Source: Podocnemis expansa (lineage: Eukaryota; Chordata; Testudines; Podocnemididae). Taken from it: a stretch of DNA of 64,000 nucleotides. The DNA is taken from assembly GCA_007922195.1 (NCBI GenBank), contig ML681971.1, forward strand, positions 5,145,721 through 5,209,720. Direction: 5' to 3'. The position numbers were made by a program, and so were the translations under genes. Under the pieces are notes generated by a model. The model made no database searches, was not told the origin of the DNA, and saw nothing but the letters and a program-made list of their open reading frames with translations. This document shows positions 1 through 10,975 of this stretch, one piece after another (position 1 is the first letter of the stretch; each line of letters opens with the position of its first letter).

Positions 1-633
1 AAAGAGCACCCACTCACCCAGACCTTTGTCCCAACTATTCCAGACTTTGGGCGATGGTGACAGAGTCATCACCAATCAGTGTCCAACAGGGCAGCCTGGT
101 TGAAGAGTTTGGGACAAAGAAGATTTCAGTGATATTCCTAGCGGACAGGCATCTAGCTTGCAAAACTACTGCCGCTACCAGCACCCTAGCTGGGAGGCTC
201 TGAAGAGAGGCCAAAGGCTGAGTGGGAGTCAGAGATCAAATTACACTCAAAGCAGCTCCTGGAGGCACCTTGGGCAGCATGTGGAAGCACAGACTGCAGC
301 AGACCATCTGCTCTTCTGATAAGCTAGGGACACTCAGCAGCTTAAGAGATACCTGACTGACAGGTCTGCTGAGCCAAATCCTCCAGTGTCCTCATGACAC
401 CAGGCAAGGTAGAAAGTTTGGGAGCACCATGGGCAACTGTAGCACACACATGAGCATGGGTCAGTGATTAAGGACCTTTACGCCCAGCAAGTCCGAGCTC
501 CTGTGTGGTACTGGCCAAAGAACCTCCCCAGTGACTGCTACCTCAACACTATGGATGGACAGGTGGGATTTCCTGCCAAAAGCTGTACAACCCCCCCCTC
601 TCCCCCAAAGATGGAATCTCTGTAGATACTCAC
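1..633. other. STRA6 intron 2 (partial), no recognisable feature
   Basis: This sequence lies downstream, in gene sense, of the donor that closes STRA6 coding exon 2 at 634. I looked on the minus strand for the next exon, which should begin with the first transmembrane segment, and did not find one. It presumably lies left of the window. No repeat family was recognised apart from a short C run near 590. Confidence 0.5.
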
Positions 634-712
634 TGATATAGGAGCCATGCAGGTGTGATAGAGACTGGCAGGGATGGTGGGGTCACAGTCTGGAATAACA
701 CCTGGAAATATG
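634..712 (-). CDS. STRA6: STRA6 coding exon 2 (end of extracellular N-terminus)
   Basis: STRA6 is the multi-pass plasma-membrane receptor that takes retinol from retinol-binding protein RBP4. Read on the minus strand, this 79-base exon follows a clear acceptor (TTTCTCTTCTTTCAG ending at 713) and stops at a consensus donor, GTGAGT (633-628). Its first base completes the codon left by exon 1, giving Asp37, and 26 codons follow, so it ends in phase 0. The peptide (residues 38-63) contains VIPDCDPTIPASLYHTC. This matches what I know of the STRA6 segment just before transmembrane helix 1, where human has a P-x-C...IPPGLYHAC pattern; Cys46 and Cys58 correspond to conserved cysteines. The exon ends immediately before the expected first helix, as in mammals. 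The remaining exons are outside the window. Confidence 0.86.
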
Positions 713-1097
713 CTGAAAGAAGAGAAACAAAGCCATGAATTTCATAGAAAAGAAACAAAGAATGAACTGTGACTAGAGGAGAATTCTGCACTAGGTACCC
801 TTCCAGCCTTGGGGAAGAAGAGTGTGTTTTTAATTCCACATCACTTGCACTTTTGTCAATATTTTATCCATGCTTACAAAAAAGCTCACCCTCTGCAGAG
901 CAGCCTGAGGTGACACTTGCTTGGTAGATTGTGCACATCGTTTTAAATACATTCCCCCAATGGGAAGAGATCTGTGTTACAAATCAAAGGGGTTCCAAAG
1001 GGAGAAGGGCTGGAAAGGCTGATTGATGAGCCAAGATTAGAAGACACTAAATTTGCATTGCTTGGCTCAGAGACTCATCTTCATGTAAATGCGTTTC

Positions 1098-1113
1098 GGG
1101 GGGGGGGGGGGGG
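1098..1113. repeat. (G)16 homopolymer
   Basis: An uninterrupted run of 16 G within STRA6 intron 1. A tract like this is prone to length error during assembly. Confidence 0.95.
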
Positions 1114-1756
1114 AGAGCACAACCAGGCAAGGGCAGGCAAAAAGGTTTGACAGACCAAGGCTGAGTAACTAGGACTAACAGGCTCTAATTAAGTAGAGGA
1201 ACATTCAGGTTGAACATGAAGTCAAGTTCCTTAATAATAAGCCCAATCCTGCCAGCACTGAACTCAATGAGCATTTTGCCATTGACTTGAAGGGAAGCAG
1301 TCCTGAGTCTGATGGCTGGGAAAGAGGCTGCTGAGTTTGGTAACTGGGGGCCTTGTTCCTCACATGCTATGGCCAGAACACTGGGGAACATTAGAGGACA
1401 CTACTGCACCAAGGAATGGGGCAGAGAGGCTAGGTGATGTGCCTATGGTCCCAGCCACAGTCAGTGGCTAAGTCACCCTCAAACACTGATGCACAGTCCC
1501 GCGTTCATCTTACTAAGAAACAGCGGGCTGGAGGATTTGAGTCAGGATAGCTATGAAGCAGTATAATGGTTGTGAGCTGTCTGGGTGTGTACAGTCCAAA
1601 ATTAAGTTGAAGTTGCTCATGAAAGTTCCCACAGCTGGGACAGAAATGCACTAAACACACTTGGGAGCCAGAGGGGAAGTGTTTTAAAGAACTTTGAGTC
1701 CCAAACCTTTCTAAAGGTTCAGTGGCATTTTGGATGAAACCTTGGTTCATGCAGCC

Positions 1757-2041
1757 TTAGTTTTAATGGAGTCGTGTGGCACTTTAAGACTAAGATTTAT
1801 TTTTCGCATGAGCTTTCGTGGGAGAAAATCCCACTTCGTCAGATGCTTTGAAGATGGGTGAACTTACAGAATGGAATGCAAAATAAATGCAATGGGGTGT
1901 AAAACATAGGATCAGGTCATACAGTAACAGCAAATCAGAGCAGTTGTTCGGTTCAAACCATGGAAAGCCTGAAGTCAAATTACCTTTTGTAATAGGAAAA
2001 GACCCCATAGTTTCGATTTTTATTTATTTAGTTTTAATGGA
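1757..2041 (-). mobile_element. Palindromic-family (Penelope-like?) insertion with 14-bp TSD
   Basis: The 14-base sequence TTAGTTTTAATGGA occurs at 1757-1770 and again at 2028-2041, bracketing 257 bases. The inserted part begins with the window's recurrent repeat (GTGTGGCACTTTAAGACTAA...) and continues, from about 1865, with sequence not seen in the other copies here. On the minus strand, positions 1842-1814 hold both conserved blocks of the family intact: CTGACGA and GAAA flanking a perfect GTGGGA/TCCCAC stem. This is the best-preserved copy in the window. An exact target-site duplication of this length suggests integration through a nicked target, as in retrotransposition. Assignment to Penelope-like elements is inference. 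Confidence 0.75.
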
Positions 2042-2282
2042 ACTCTAGGCGAGGCACAAAAGCCTTTTGTTTTGAAAAATGAACACATCTTCCTCATGTT
2101 ACATGCTCCAGAGGTTCCTTGCCTCTGATGTAGCCTCCAGAGATTAGTTATCCTGTGACAATACCCCATTCTACCTCACAACTATAGTTTTATTCCACAT
2201 ATGTCCCACTACATTTGAATGTTCCAATGTATCTGAAACACAGCCAGTCTACTGACCTAAACACAGAGCTAGAGACTTACAC

Positions 2283-2405
2283 TCTATACTTAACTGCCAT
2301 CAGTTTGCCTTGTGACTTTGGACAAGTCACAAGCACTCAGCTGCTTCAGTTTTCCAGTCTGTAAGATGGGGATAAATAGAGCTTCATCTCCCTTGTAAGG
2401 TGCTT
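2283..2405 (+). repeat. MIR-like SINE fragment
   Basis: It contains the typical MIR core wording in order: TGTGACTTTGGACAAGTCAC, then TCAGTTTTCCAGTCTGTAAGATGGG, then GATAAATAGAGC. It is diverged, as expected for an ancient amniote SINE. Confidence 0.7.
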
Positions 2406-3429
2406 TGAAAACCCCCTCCGTGCAGTGCTCTCCAAGGCTATCATTACTGAACGCCATTCAGTTTTAGATAGCCAGTCAGAGCACGCACCAACCTTCAGTG
2501 ATCAGGATTGTGAGCATGTGGTTTGGTTTGCTTATAAACCTCCCCAAGCAGGTTTCCATTCACCCTCAAAGAGCTGGGTAACAGACTGAGAAGAACCCAT
2601 GTTTATCTGGTGCTAGAAGTTGTTTCGAGGATACCTTTAATGCAGCTCCAGACACCACCTCCTGAAGCAGCACTGAAAATCTAAGTCAATCAATTAGTCT
2701 TGATAGCCAGAGAGGAGCCCTGTAACTTAATCAGAGCTAACTGCACAGCAATTGTGTAAACCTATTATAAAGCAGTCATAAAAGTGTTTCTACAAGCTGT
2801 CTGCCTTTGCAAAACACATTCAGCTAGCCCTGCCGATCTTCTCAGCTAGCTGCACTCTCTCTCTATATCTGAGGTCTTCCATCACCTCAGCATGTTTGCT
2901 TCTCCAGCCCCATAGAAGCATCAGACACTTCTCATTCAAAAGGATTATTTTAAACAGCAAAGACAAACGTCAATCTCCTCATGCAGCAACACAATTCCGG
3001 CACCCTTCTAGCAGGACACCACCTCACTGGGCAGTGACACCATGAGATAGGAGGCTTAGCTAAACGCATCAGGGAGGTTTTCATCTTCCATGGCTCCTAG
3101 GACAGAACCAGAGAGTTTTGCTCAAACAGCAACCACAGGCCTTGGTAGCAAATGCAGGCTAGGTTTGGTGACCAAGCTGACTGAGAGGAACAGAAAAAAA
3201 AAAAAATCTGCTCCCCACCTCACTTCTCGCCTTCCTTTCTCCCACCATCCCAGCTTATCTGGAAGCACTCTCCAATCTTGGAGGCCCTTGGTAGCATTCT
3301 TCCCCATGGCCCATGTACCCTCCCTAGCTGTGCTGAACGCAGCTCTTCCTGGAAGCAGGCACAAGGCTTCCCAGGAGGATGAGCCCGCAGTTAGGGCAAG
3401 GGAAGGGGGCTCTGGAGGTCATGGTTCAA

Positions 3430-3600
3430 TTCCCTATTCTCTACACATGCTCTGTCACCATGGTAAATCACTCATCCTCTCCACAGTGCCACACGATGGG
3501 GCTGACAGGGCTCTTGTCTTGTCTATTTATACTGTAAGCACTTCAAGGCAGGGCCATGTCTCAATAACTGTTATACAGCACCAACAACGGGACCCCTAGG
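3430..3600 (+). repeat. Ancient MIR/L2-type 3' fragment
   Basis: The wording CTATTTATACTGTAAGCACTTCAAGGCAGGG, then TATACAGCACC, matches the shared 3' end of L2/MIR-like elements. It explains part of the 169-codon open frame that crosses this region. Confidence 0.5.
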
Positions 3601-4659
3601 CATGACTGTAATCCAGAGAATAATCCTATGCCACAGCCGGATGGTTAGAAGGACCCACAAGGCAAGGAGTTGGCTCATCTTGCCTAAGATTCCAGAGGAG
3701 GCTGGATAGAACAAACCTGGCAAGCCTCCAGGGGAGCAGGGGGGAGATCAGGTCAAGCTCTCCAACATGGAGCTGAGGAGTGGAAGTAGTTCCCCATGCT
3801 GGTTCATTAAACCACTAAGCCCCTTTGCTTCCCAGCCTCAGGCTGGGAAGAAGAGTAGAGGCAAGGCCAGGCTGCAATTGTCCGGGAAGCCAGTGGGGCA
3901 GGAAGGAGTGCCAGCCCTAACTCCCCACCTCCAAATTCTTTTGAATGTGGGCAAGTCAGGAAGGGTTGAAAAAACCAGGGCCAGCCAGGGCTCTCAAGGG
4001 CTAATCTGGAGAAAGGCAGATGGAAAGAGATAGCTGGCCTCGTGGTACGACGAAGAGCCTGGATTTCTGCAAGAACTGCCCAAGAGAGAGAACAGTATGC
4101 AGGTTGATTGCTGGGGGGTGGGAAGAGGTGATGCTGGTGCCACCCACAGAAGCCAATGTGATAAGGTGCCAATGCAGGTGAAAAGGTCATAGGAGAAAGG
4201 GAGTGGAGAGCATCTGGTGAGGAAGAGAACAAATGAGAGCAGGATGTGAAAAAAAGAGCATGTGGAGGGATACAACAAACGTTTTAAATGAACAAAGGCT
4301 GATTTTAGGTATTTTTATTCTGGGTCTTGCAGCTTACTTTTCATAGAAGACTGAGCATCTGGCCCATGACCAGCCACCTCCTTTAAAGAAGTCACAAACT
4401 TTGTCCCTTCACATTTGTGATTTCTGATGCCTTAAAGTTTGGGCCCAAATCCTCCTCCCACCACAGATAGTTGAGAGCATGGCCACAGAGATGGGACAGA
4501 AAGCAGTGCTGGGCAGTCACACCTAGACAAAGCACACTGTGGATACCTACATGCCCCATGAACATCTGAGAATCCTGGAGGTCTCTGCAGATCTGCTATC
4601 TTCAGAAGATGTGCAATGGGAAGCAGTCAGTCACACAGTAGTACTACCTCACTCTTCTC

Positions 4660-4815
4660 TAGCGCTGTGCAGTAGTAAATTGTAAAGCACTTGACAAAGG
4701 CAGGCACCTTACCCCCATTGTACAGATTAGGAAATGGAGGAATGACATGCCCAAAGCTACCCAGCTGGTCAGTGATAAAACCCAGTTCTTCATCTACTAG
4801 GCCACTCTGCCTCTG
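4660..4815 (-). repeat. MIR-like fragment (reverse)
   Basis: Plus-strand wording CCCCCATTGTACAGATTAGGAAATGG followed by TGCCCAAAGCTACCCAGC is the reverse complement of the MIR core. Confidence 0.65.
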
Positions 4816-5992
4816 TAAGTCATACAGCAAGGGCTTCTCTTCACATACAGCATATCATACTTCACTGACAGGGGAGCTTTACTCATCACGGCAATTAATC
4901 CATCTGCCAGAAGATTCTCTCCCATAGATGTAGCACTGCTTGCACAGTGGGATCTCTCCATAAAACACCACCATTTGTGGTGTAGATTTTTCACATCCCT
5001 GAGTGATGTAGCAATACTGACATGGATCTGTAGTGCTAACCTGGCCTTAGTATCAACTGGCTTGTTCACTAGCAGAAGACTAGAGAAACATTTGGAAGTT
5101 CAGCTATATCCCCAAACATCCCTCATCTGCAAGAGTCATGCTGAAGCCTCACTAGGGTTTGGTCTTCACTGGAAAAAGTGGTATGTTTTACATCAAGTTA
5201 GCTATCTCAGTGCTAACTCCTAGTGCCAAAGCACTGTAGCATTTACCTCAGTCTAGTTAGTGAAGGTAAACCACAGGCCTCACAGAAGGGTAAAAATCTG
5301 TCCGAACCTTAGCACTCTTCAGGCGACATCATGGCAGATGCATCACTGTGTAAGACACCCCACGCCTTGCAATGAAGACAGACGAAAGATTTGGGGGGTT
5401 TTGCTTATTTCACAAGGGTAGACACACCTTTGGGGCAATATTTTGGCACCCTCACTTCATCCAAAGCCAGAAATGAAGAGTGGTGTAAAATTAGAGGCAG
5501 TAAACACCACGAACATTTAAGTTCCTGCAAAAGTTGAGCTTAGTTCAGTGTGAGCTTTGACAACAACCTGGAATATCAACTTCCACTCAACATTTCAATT
5601 GTGTTTGCCCCTGCTATGGATCAAGGGTTAGAAGCTTGGTCAAAATATTATCCAAGTGCAAATTTATTTGTGGTGCTAAATCTTGTTCCTGCTGGGCAAC
5701 ATGGAGCAAAGGGTTAACTGTATTTTCACTAGAAAAAGAGTACAACCATTCCCTTCCCCCATCCCCACGCAGGATCACACTCAAGAATGCTTGATGTTGG
5801 TCATGTGTGTGAGCACTCTCCTGACTTGAGGCCTTAGAGCCAAAACTTGACAGTGCATGGAAATGAAGCAGTCCTATTCATAGGAACTGTGTTAGTAGCA
5901 GGACCCAGCTAGACAATGGAGAAAATGTGCTTTGCTAAGGCACGCCATGGCTGTTGTGTCTGTAGTTTGTATGGTAACAAGGACTTGTGAAT

Positions 5993-6104
5993 AGTGTAGT
6001 GGCTAGCACCTCTGCTTAATATGCAAAAGGTCCTGGGTTCAAGCCCCAGGGGGTTGGACTCGATGATCTCATGAGGTCCCTTCCAGCCCTATGATTTGAT
6101 TTGA
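5993..6104 (+). mobile_element. tRNA-derived SINE with CR1-type 3' tail
   Basis: It starts with an A-box-like TAGTGTAGTGGCTAGCACC, has a B-box-like GGGTTCAAGCC, and continues directly into GGTTGGACTCGATGATCTCATGAGGTCCCTTCCAGCCCTATGATT, which is the 3' end of CR1 LINEs in reptiles and birds. It ends in a short TTTGAT microrepeat. The architecture implies a tRNA-headed SINE mobilised by CR1 machinery. A second, 5'-truncated copy is at 25360-25462. Confidence 0.85.
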
Positions 6105-6734
6105 CTTGCCAGAAGCTATCAGCTCTTGCTGGGAACATTCTCTGTATAAGGGGAGTTAAATATACAGTTCATCTACAAGGGATAATATTTTCCCCAGGCA
6201 ACAGATACATGGTAGTTGCTGGAGGAAGCATTAGGTGGCTATGCAGCAAAGAACTCCTTTGAGAGAACCCTGCACATGAAGGTGCCCATCACATACATAC
6301 AAATTTTACCTGCAGTGCAGTCACAGGATGTCACCCTCATGGCAGATACCTGGAAACGCCCCAGAAACTCCCCCCCCGACTAAAAGTATGAGCTGCTACG
6401 GAGCAGGCTCTTCAGACGAGGGCTTTACAAATTTATTGGCTCCATGGATGGGCCTCTAACAGTGTGTTACACAGTCAGTGCACTGTAACAGAGACTTGTG
6501 TCTTAGCTGGCCTGGATGGTATACCCCTAGCTGCTGTGGTGAACAGGAGGCCAATTTAAAGTGCTTGCACAAAGAAGCAGGGAAAAGGTGGAGCGAGGAA
6601 ATAGTGAAGTCCCATAATGACATTTCCCAGCACTGGTGTCAGAGTGCAACATCATGCAGCCAGCCTTCAGGTCACCTCAAAAATCAGAAGCCTTGAGAGC
6701 CAGCAGAGAGTAATACCAGTATGGTGATAAGCAA

Positions 6735-6860
6735 ATAACACTGACACAGCGCTTTGCTCCTGTGGAACATCAGTTCCTTTGTTGCATAGCTGGGAGTTAT
6801 TAATCCCATTTTAAAGATGGGAAAGCTGAGGCACAGAGTGGTCAGTGCTTATGGCCAATC
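6735..6860 (-). repeat. MIR-like fragment (reverse)
   Basis: Contains CCCATTTTAAAGATGGGAAAGCTGAGGCACAGAG, the reverse complement of the MIR core. Confidence 0.65.
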
Positions 6861-7012
6861 AGTGTAAAATGCTGCTACTGCAGTTTTTAAAGTGAGTCGT
6901 TTTTCTAAAAAAATCACTATTGGGAAGTAGTTGCCAGGAGCAAGTTGGGAGGGTAGGGGGATAGGAAGAGATGTGGTTGCATGGAGTGCAGTTTCTACTT
7001 TCCCTGATCAAA

Positions 7013-7068
7013 GGGGGGGGGGGGGAGAAAAACAAAACAAAACAAAAAACAAAACAAAACAAAAAAAA
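7013..7068. repeat. G run and A/C-rich (CAAAA)n tract
   Basis: A G11 run is followed by AGAAAAACAAAACAAAAC-type repeats. It is low-complexity sequence inside STRA6 intron 1, close to the exon 1 donor. Confidence 0.9.
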
Positions 7069-7188
7069 CTTAACTCCAGAAAAATGAGAATTTGAGAGAA
7101 AAATTATTTCCCCCCAAAACTGGGAAAGTACCCCCATCCCCCAGCTGCAGGGTATAACTGGGGACAGCCCCAAGTGTTGATCACTCAC

Positions 7189-7298
7189 TCGTTTTGTGGC
7201 ATCTCAGGGTCCATGGTCTCGTACACGTACCAGTCTGGACTGGCAAAGTCATCATAAGCAAGGGAGCCATGTACTGCCAAGGCACTGTTGTTTGCCAT
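7189..7298 (-). CDS. STRA6: STRA6 first coding exon (extracellular N-terminus)
   Basis: Read on the minus strand, an acceptor (GTCTGTCTTTTTCCCAG, ending at 7320) opens an exon at 7319. It has a 21-base leader and an ATG at 7298-7296. The frame gives 36 codons plus two bases, then the donor GTGAGT at 7188-7183. The peptide starts MANNSAL and includes AYDDFASPDWYVYE, matching the acidic-aromatic N-terminal stretch of STRA6, where human has EDYSYGSWYIDE. Asn3 sits in an N-x-S sequon, consistent with an N-glycosylated extracellular end. The split codon is completed by C at 712. The start was chosen because it is the first ATG after the acceptor and gives the family's usual spacing to the Trp-Tyr motif. 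The acceptor implies at least one non-coding 5' exon further right, which I could not locate. The gene is divergent from CCDC33. Confidence 0.86.
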
Positions 7299-7341
7299 TC
7301 CCCCCTCTCTCTACCACCGCTGGGAAAAAGACAGACAAAAT

Positions 7342-7374
7342 TAAAATAAATAAATAAATAAATAAATAAATAAA
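7342..7374. repeat. (AAAT)n microsatellite
   Basis: About eight tandem AAAT units just upstream, in gene sense, of the STRA6 first-coding-exon acceptor. Confidence 0.9.
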
Positions 7375-7375
7375 A

Positions 7376-9425
7376 ATCTTGCCTTCTGTTCTTTATAAAG
7401 GACAAACTCCCCACCTCCAACGACTACTGTAAACACCTTCCTTAGCAGTCCCAAGAGTTCATTCAAAATGTTAAGATTACGCAGACGACTGTGTTCTAGG
7501 TACTGAAGTTTCAATAGATGGGGGGGGGTCGTTTCTCCCTCCCTGCAGAGCTCTGTGAAGTGAATTCGCACCATGTCAACAGCTGATGAAAATGGTGGGG
7601 GGGAGGGAGGTGAGTAAAAAAACCCAAAACTCCACCAGCTTTGAGTGGAGCTAAAAGATTAAAGAACTCAAGGCTTGTTTGTTCAGCTGGGTCCCTTCCA
7701 CTCTGCCCCCAGCCTCAGGATGCCCACAGAATCAGAGCCTTTGTTTTGGTTGCTTAACAGCATTTAGGTGAAAGCCTGAGAGTTGTGTAAGTGGCAAGCT
7801 TTGGCTCCTGAGCTAACCTAGAAAAGAAACAATAAGATCAGTGAAGTCACCGTCTGTGCACAGGACTGAGCCATGCCCTGCAACTTTTCCGGGGCGTTTT
7901 AAGCCTTTGACCCACACTGTGGCTGGCCTTGCCATGCACTAACAATTTGGCCCCCTGTGCTTTTCACTTGACCCAACGGGGCAGCTCCTCTGCCTCATCT
8001 GGACCATCTCTGAGCCTAGAGATAAGTCTGACAACCAGAACGATGCTGCTTCTTCCCATCTGATTGCCAAAGCAGAGGCCCAAAAACAGGTTTCCAGTTG
8101 CAGTGTACAAAGAACTCCAGACACGCCAAGGTTTTTGAACCTAGGACACTATAGATTTAGGCTCCCAAATCCATTCACTGACATCATCTAAACAAAAGCA
8201 GCTCAACATTCAGCCATCTTGCATGCTCACAACCCCTGTTGAAATCACGGGCACCGGCAGATGCTCAGGACTTTTATTTAGATTCCTGCCTGTGGATTTG
8301 GGTGGCTACCTTTAAAGTCCCAGGTTTGCATATTAGTTTGCAAGGATCCCTTTCCCTCATACTTGGAATAGCTGACCCGCTCCCACCTAAAGATTGCAAA
8401 AAGAATTTTCTGTATCCCTCAAACTTGCTTGTGACTGCCACAGACTGGCCTTGACATTCACCACCTATCTTCAATTATGAAAAGAAATAGCAATTTATTA
8501 CAGTATTGAATTTCTGAAGACTTCTTTGCAACACACTTGCAGCACTTCTTTGCCTAAGGCATCATACCTTTCCGATTCCCACATTATTGGTGTCTATTGA
8601 ATGTATTATTCACAGGCATACCACCACTGGGATATCTCATCCCTGTTTTCCAGTTGGAGAGTGGAAGCAGAGTGTATCTTAGGTCCCAGTCTGCAAAAGG
8701 AATTTACTAGTTTCCACTGAAAAAACAGCAAACTTCAGTTCATTTATTTCAATGGAAGCTGGGAGCCTAAATACCTTGGCAGATCTGAGCCTGGGTGGCT
8801 TGCCAAAACAGCACAGAAGAAACCTGAAGCAGAGCTGAACATGGAAAGGGTTTAGTTAAGACAGGATAGCAAACTGGTTGCACCCGAGACCAAACTGATA
8901 TCACAAGAGAATCTTTTCTTATTGTATTTCCAGCCCAGTCAGTCAAAAAACAAACAGTACTGAAACTATCCCAAGACCGCTAGATAGGAGAATTAGAGCC
9001 ATATTTGCAGACTTCTGACTCAATTAGACGTTTCTATGAGAAAAAAAAAAAAAAAAAACAAAAACAAAAATCCTGCAGCAAGCCAATTAAGAGCTCAGAC
9101 AATGACATTGAGGCTCCCCATAACCTGAAGAGCAGAGAAGTAAGGAAAAGAATCTCCAGCATTCCCTGCCAGACACCTTCCTGTTGCTAACAACAAACTC
9201 CATGAGAAGGTAGCCAATCTGAGTTCAGACATGGATCTAGACCAAAGCTTCAGCCCATTCATGAGCCAATGCAAACTCTAGCAGCGACCTTGCATATGCT
9301 TGCATCAACAAATCTGACACCCCACATACATTCTGCTCGGAAATTATCATCGTTTAGTGGCACTAAGGTTTTGCACTTGAGCATATTACTCCATGGAGAG
9401 ACCAAGCCAGGAATCTTCTCTGGGG
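7376..9425. other. Intergenic/5' STRA6 region without recognised genes
   Basis: Mostly unique-looking sequence upstream of the STRA6 first coding exon, with a poly-A tract at 9041-9070. It may contain the STRA6 promoter or a non-coding 5' exon, but nothing specific could be placed. Short open frames here have no recognisable homology. Confidence 0.4.
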
Positions 9426-9429
9426 AAGC

Positions 9430-9625
9430 TCCAGAGTGGTAGCCATGTTAGTCTAGTTCAGCAAAACTAACAAAGGAGTCCCGTGGCCCTTAAAAGGCTA
9501 ACAAAATGTATTTATCACACAAGCTTTTGTGGGTGAAATCGTCCTTCGTCAGATGCCAGAAAAGCTCCACCCAAGAAAGCTCATGTGAAAACCCAACCAA
9601 CCATTTGTTAGTCTCTAAAACAATG
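9430..9625. mobile_element. Palindromic-family copy, degraded
   Basis: The left half reads GTTAGTCTAGTTCAGCAAAAC, then AAGGAGTCCCGTGGCCCTTAAAAGGCTAAC, then AAGCTTTTGTGGGTGAAATC and CTTCGTCAGATGCC. The right half, AAGAAAGCTCATGTGAAAA...TTTGTTAGTCTCTAAA, is the inverted partner. Stem pairing is lost in this copy. Confidence 0.7.
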
Positions 9626-9954
9626 TTCCTTGTAAGCTGCACAGGTGGATAGTTGCACAGCAGCCATTGCTCACCCACATAGGCATCACTGAGCCCCACG
9701 CACCTCCGGCAGGTGCTGTCCCTACCTAGCTGGAAGAATGGGTGCAGGTCTCTCCACAGCCACCAGGGAAGGTGAGTCCACTGGCTGGCAGTGCAGTTGG
9801 CAGGGTCAGTTGAGGGGAAGCAAAGGGCAAGCAGCCGCAAACACTGCACTTGCCCCTGGACTTTTCCTGGGGTCGAGTCACTCTGAGCATGGGCTCAGCA
9901 TCAGTCTCTGGGGGTGGCACCTCCCTGCACAGAGGCATTTTATTAATTTTAGTA

Positions 9955-10464
9955 CAGGGGTGTCCAACCTTTCTGGATGAGGGGCCACACTGCAATTTTT
10001 TTTTCCCCTCACTCAGGGGCCAGTGAGCAAATTTTGGCTAGATAAGGCATAGAAATTCATCTTATTATGAAGAAAATGTAAACAGTCAAAAATAAGTACC
10101 AGCTTATAAATTCAGTTTGGTTCTGTAAAAGTTAGGCTGGCAAGGAAGAGAAGAGGCAATAGGGCAGGAGTGGCCATGCAGGATGGTAGGGGAGAGCGTA
10201 GGGAGCAGGGCAGGTGGGTGGCAAGAGAGGGGAGGTCAAGGGTGGCCACATGGGTGTGGCAGAGGTGGCAAGTAAGGGCAGTGGGTGTGTGTAGCTGGTA
10301 GGGAAGGTAGAGGGAAAGATCAGGGAGGGGAGCATGGCAAGGCAAGGCAGAAGAAAAAAGCGTCAAGAGTGGCAAGAGAGGGTGTATGCAGTAGCTCTGC
10401 AAACTGGACAAGAGCCCTTGGTGGGCTGGATTCTGGCCCCAGGGCCTCAAGTTGGACAAGCCTG
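9955..10464. mobile_element. hAT-like non-autonomous DNA transposon
   Basis: The left terminus CAGGGGTGTCCAACCTT and the right terminus AAGTTGGACAAGCCTG are imperfect inverted repeats with the CAGGGGT...hAT-type end. The 8-base flanks TTTTAGTA and GTTTGGAA match at only 5 of 8 positions, so the target duplication is decayed. The interior, about 10130-10370, is purine-rich and loosely repetitive (GGCAAG/GGGGAG words). This accounts for the 122-codon minus-strand open frame. Confidence 0.65.
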
Positions 10465-10565
10465 GTTTGGAACACTTCAAGCTTTCATAAAAGACCTTAC
10501 CTAACCTTTTTACAGCACAGCAGCATTATATATAATTAATTGACACATTGAAGCCCAAAGAATAA

Positions 10566-10694
10566 GCAGCGTTCCGTCTAAGCTGATGATGCAGCTGAGC
10601 AAGTTATGGATGCACTCAGGGAGCCAGAGGGCAGTTGCCAGAGAGCTGGCAGGGAATTCACTTAGATGCATCATCAGCTTAGAGAGAACATTGC
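10566..10694. mobile_element. Short inverted-repeat element (MITE-like)
   Basis: The 28-base arms at 10566-10593 and 10667-10694 are inverted copies with four mismatches (core TCTAAGCTGATGATGCA). They enclose 73 bases. The GTTCCCTCTAAGCTG-type end is a common hAT-like terminus in vertebrates. No clear target duplication was seen. Confidence 0.55.
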
Positions 10695-10914
10695 TCTAGA
10701 AGTGCCACAGGACTCCTCACTTGCATCTCTGGGAGAGATGCTGAAGATGATCCATGGCATGGCTATACCACATTGTGGGAGGGGCAGGAAGAGTTGTAGA
10801 TAAATGTAGCATGGCTGCATTCCATACTAACGCCTACCTGTATGCATCAAGTGCATCAATGAAAAATATTGCTCAGCAATCACTGGCTTTTTAGACAAAG
10901 CAAATCCTTTGCCT

Positions 10915-10975
10915 TGGCAGTGAGTTCAGATTACCCCTATGGTCCCTTCCAAACCTATGGTTCTAGGACTGTATT
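10915..10975 (+). repeat. CR1 3'-end fragment
   Basis: The wording CAGATTACCCCTATGGTCCCTTCCAAACCTATGGTTCTAG resembles a CR1 3' terminus. It is isolated and short. Confidence 0.5.

Larger units (their letters stand above)
713..7188 (-). other. STRA6 intron 1 between the two coding exons
   Basis: This 6.5-kb intron is inferred from the donor GA|GTGAGT at 7188 and the acceptor at 713. It holds MIR-like pieces (about 1400-1500, 2283-2405, 3430-3600, 4660-4815, 6735-6860), a palindromic-family insertion at 1771-2027, a SINE at 5993-6104, a 16-base G run at 1098-1113, and a mixed G/A-rich tract at 7013-7068. About 5050-5990 and 6110-6730 hold nothing I recognise. The open frames of up to 169 codons here look random. 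Confidence 0.8.

Noticed and set aside
3090..3599. 169-codon plus-strand frame
   Set aside because: Overlaps an ancient MIR/L2-type fragment within STRA6 intron 1, contains a poly-A-encoded Lys run and has no homology.
7181..7420. 79-codon minus-strand frame over STRA6 exon 1
   Set aside because: It is a shadow in another phase that reads through the (AAAT)n tract. The true STRA6 frame starts at 7298 and is spliced.
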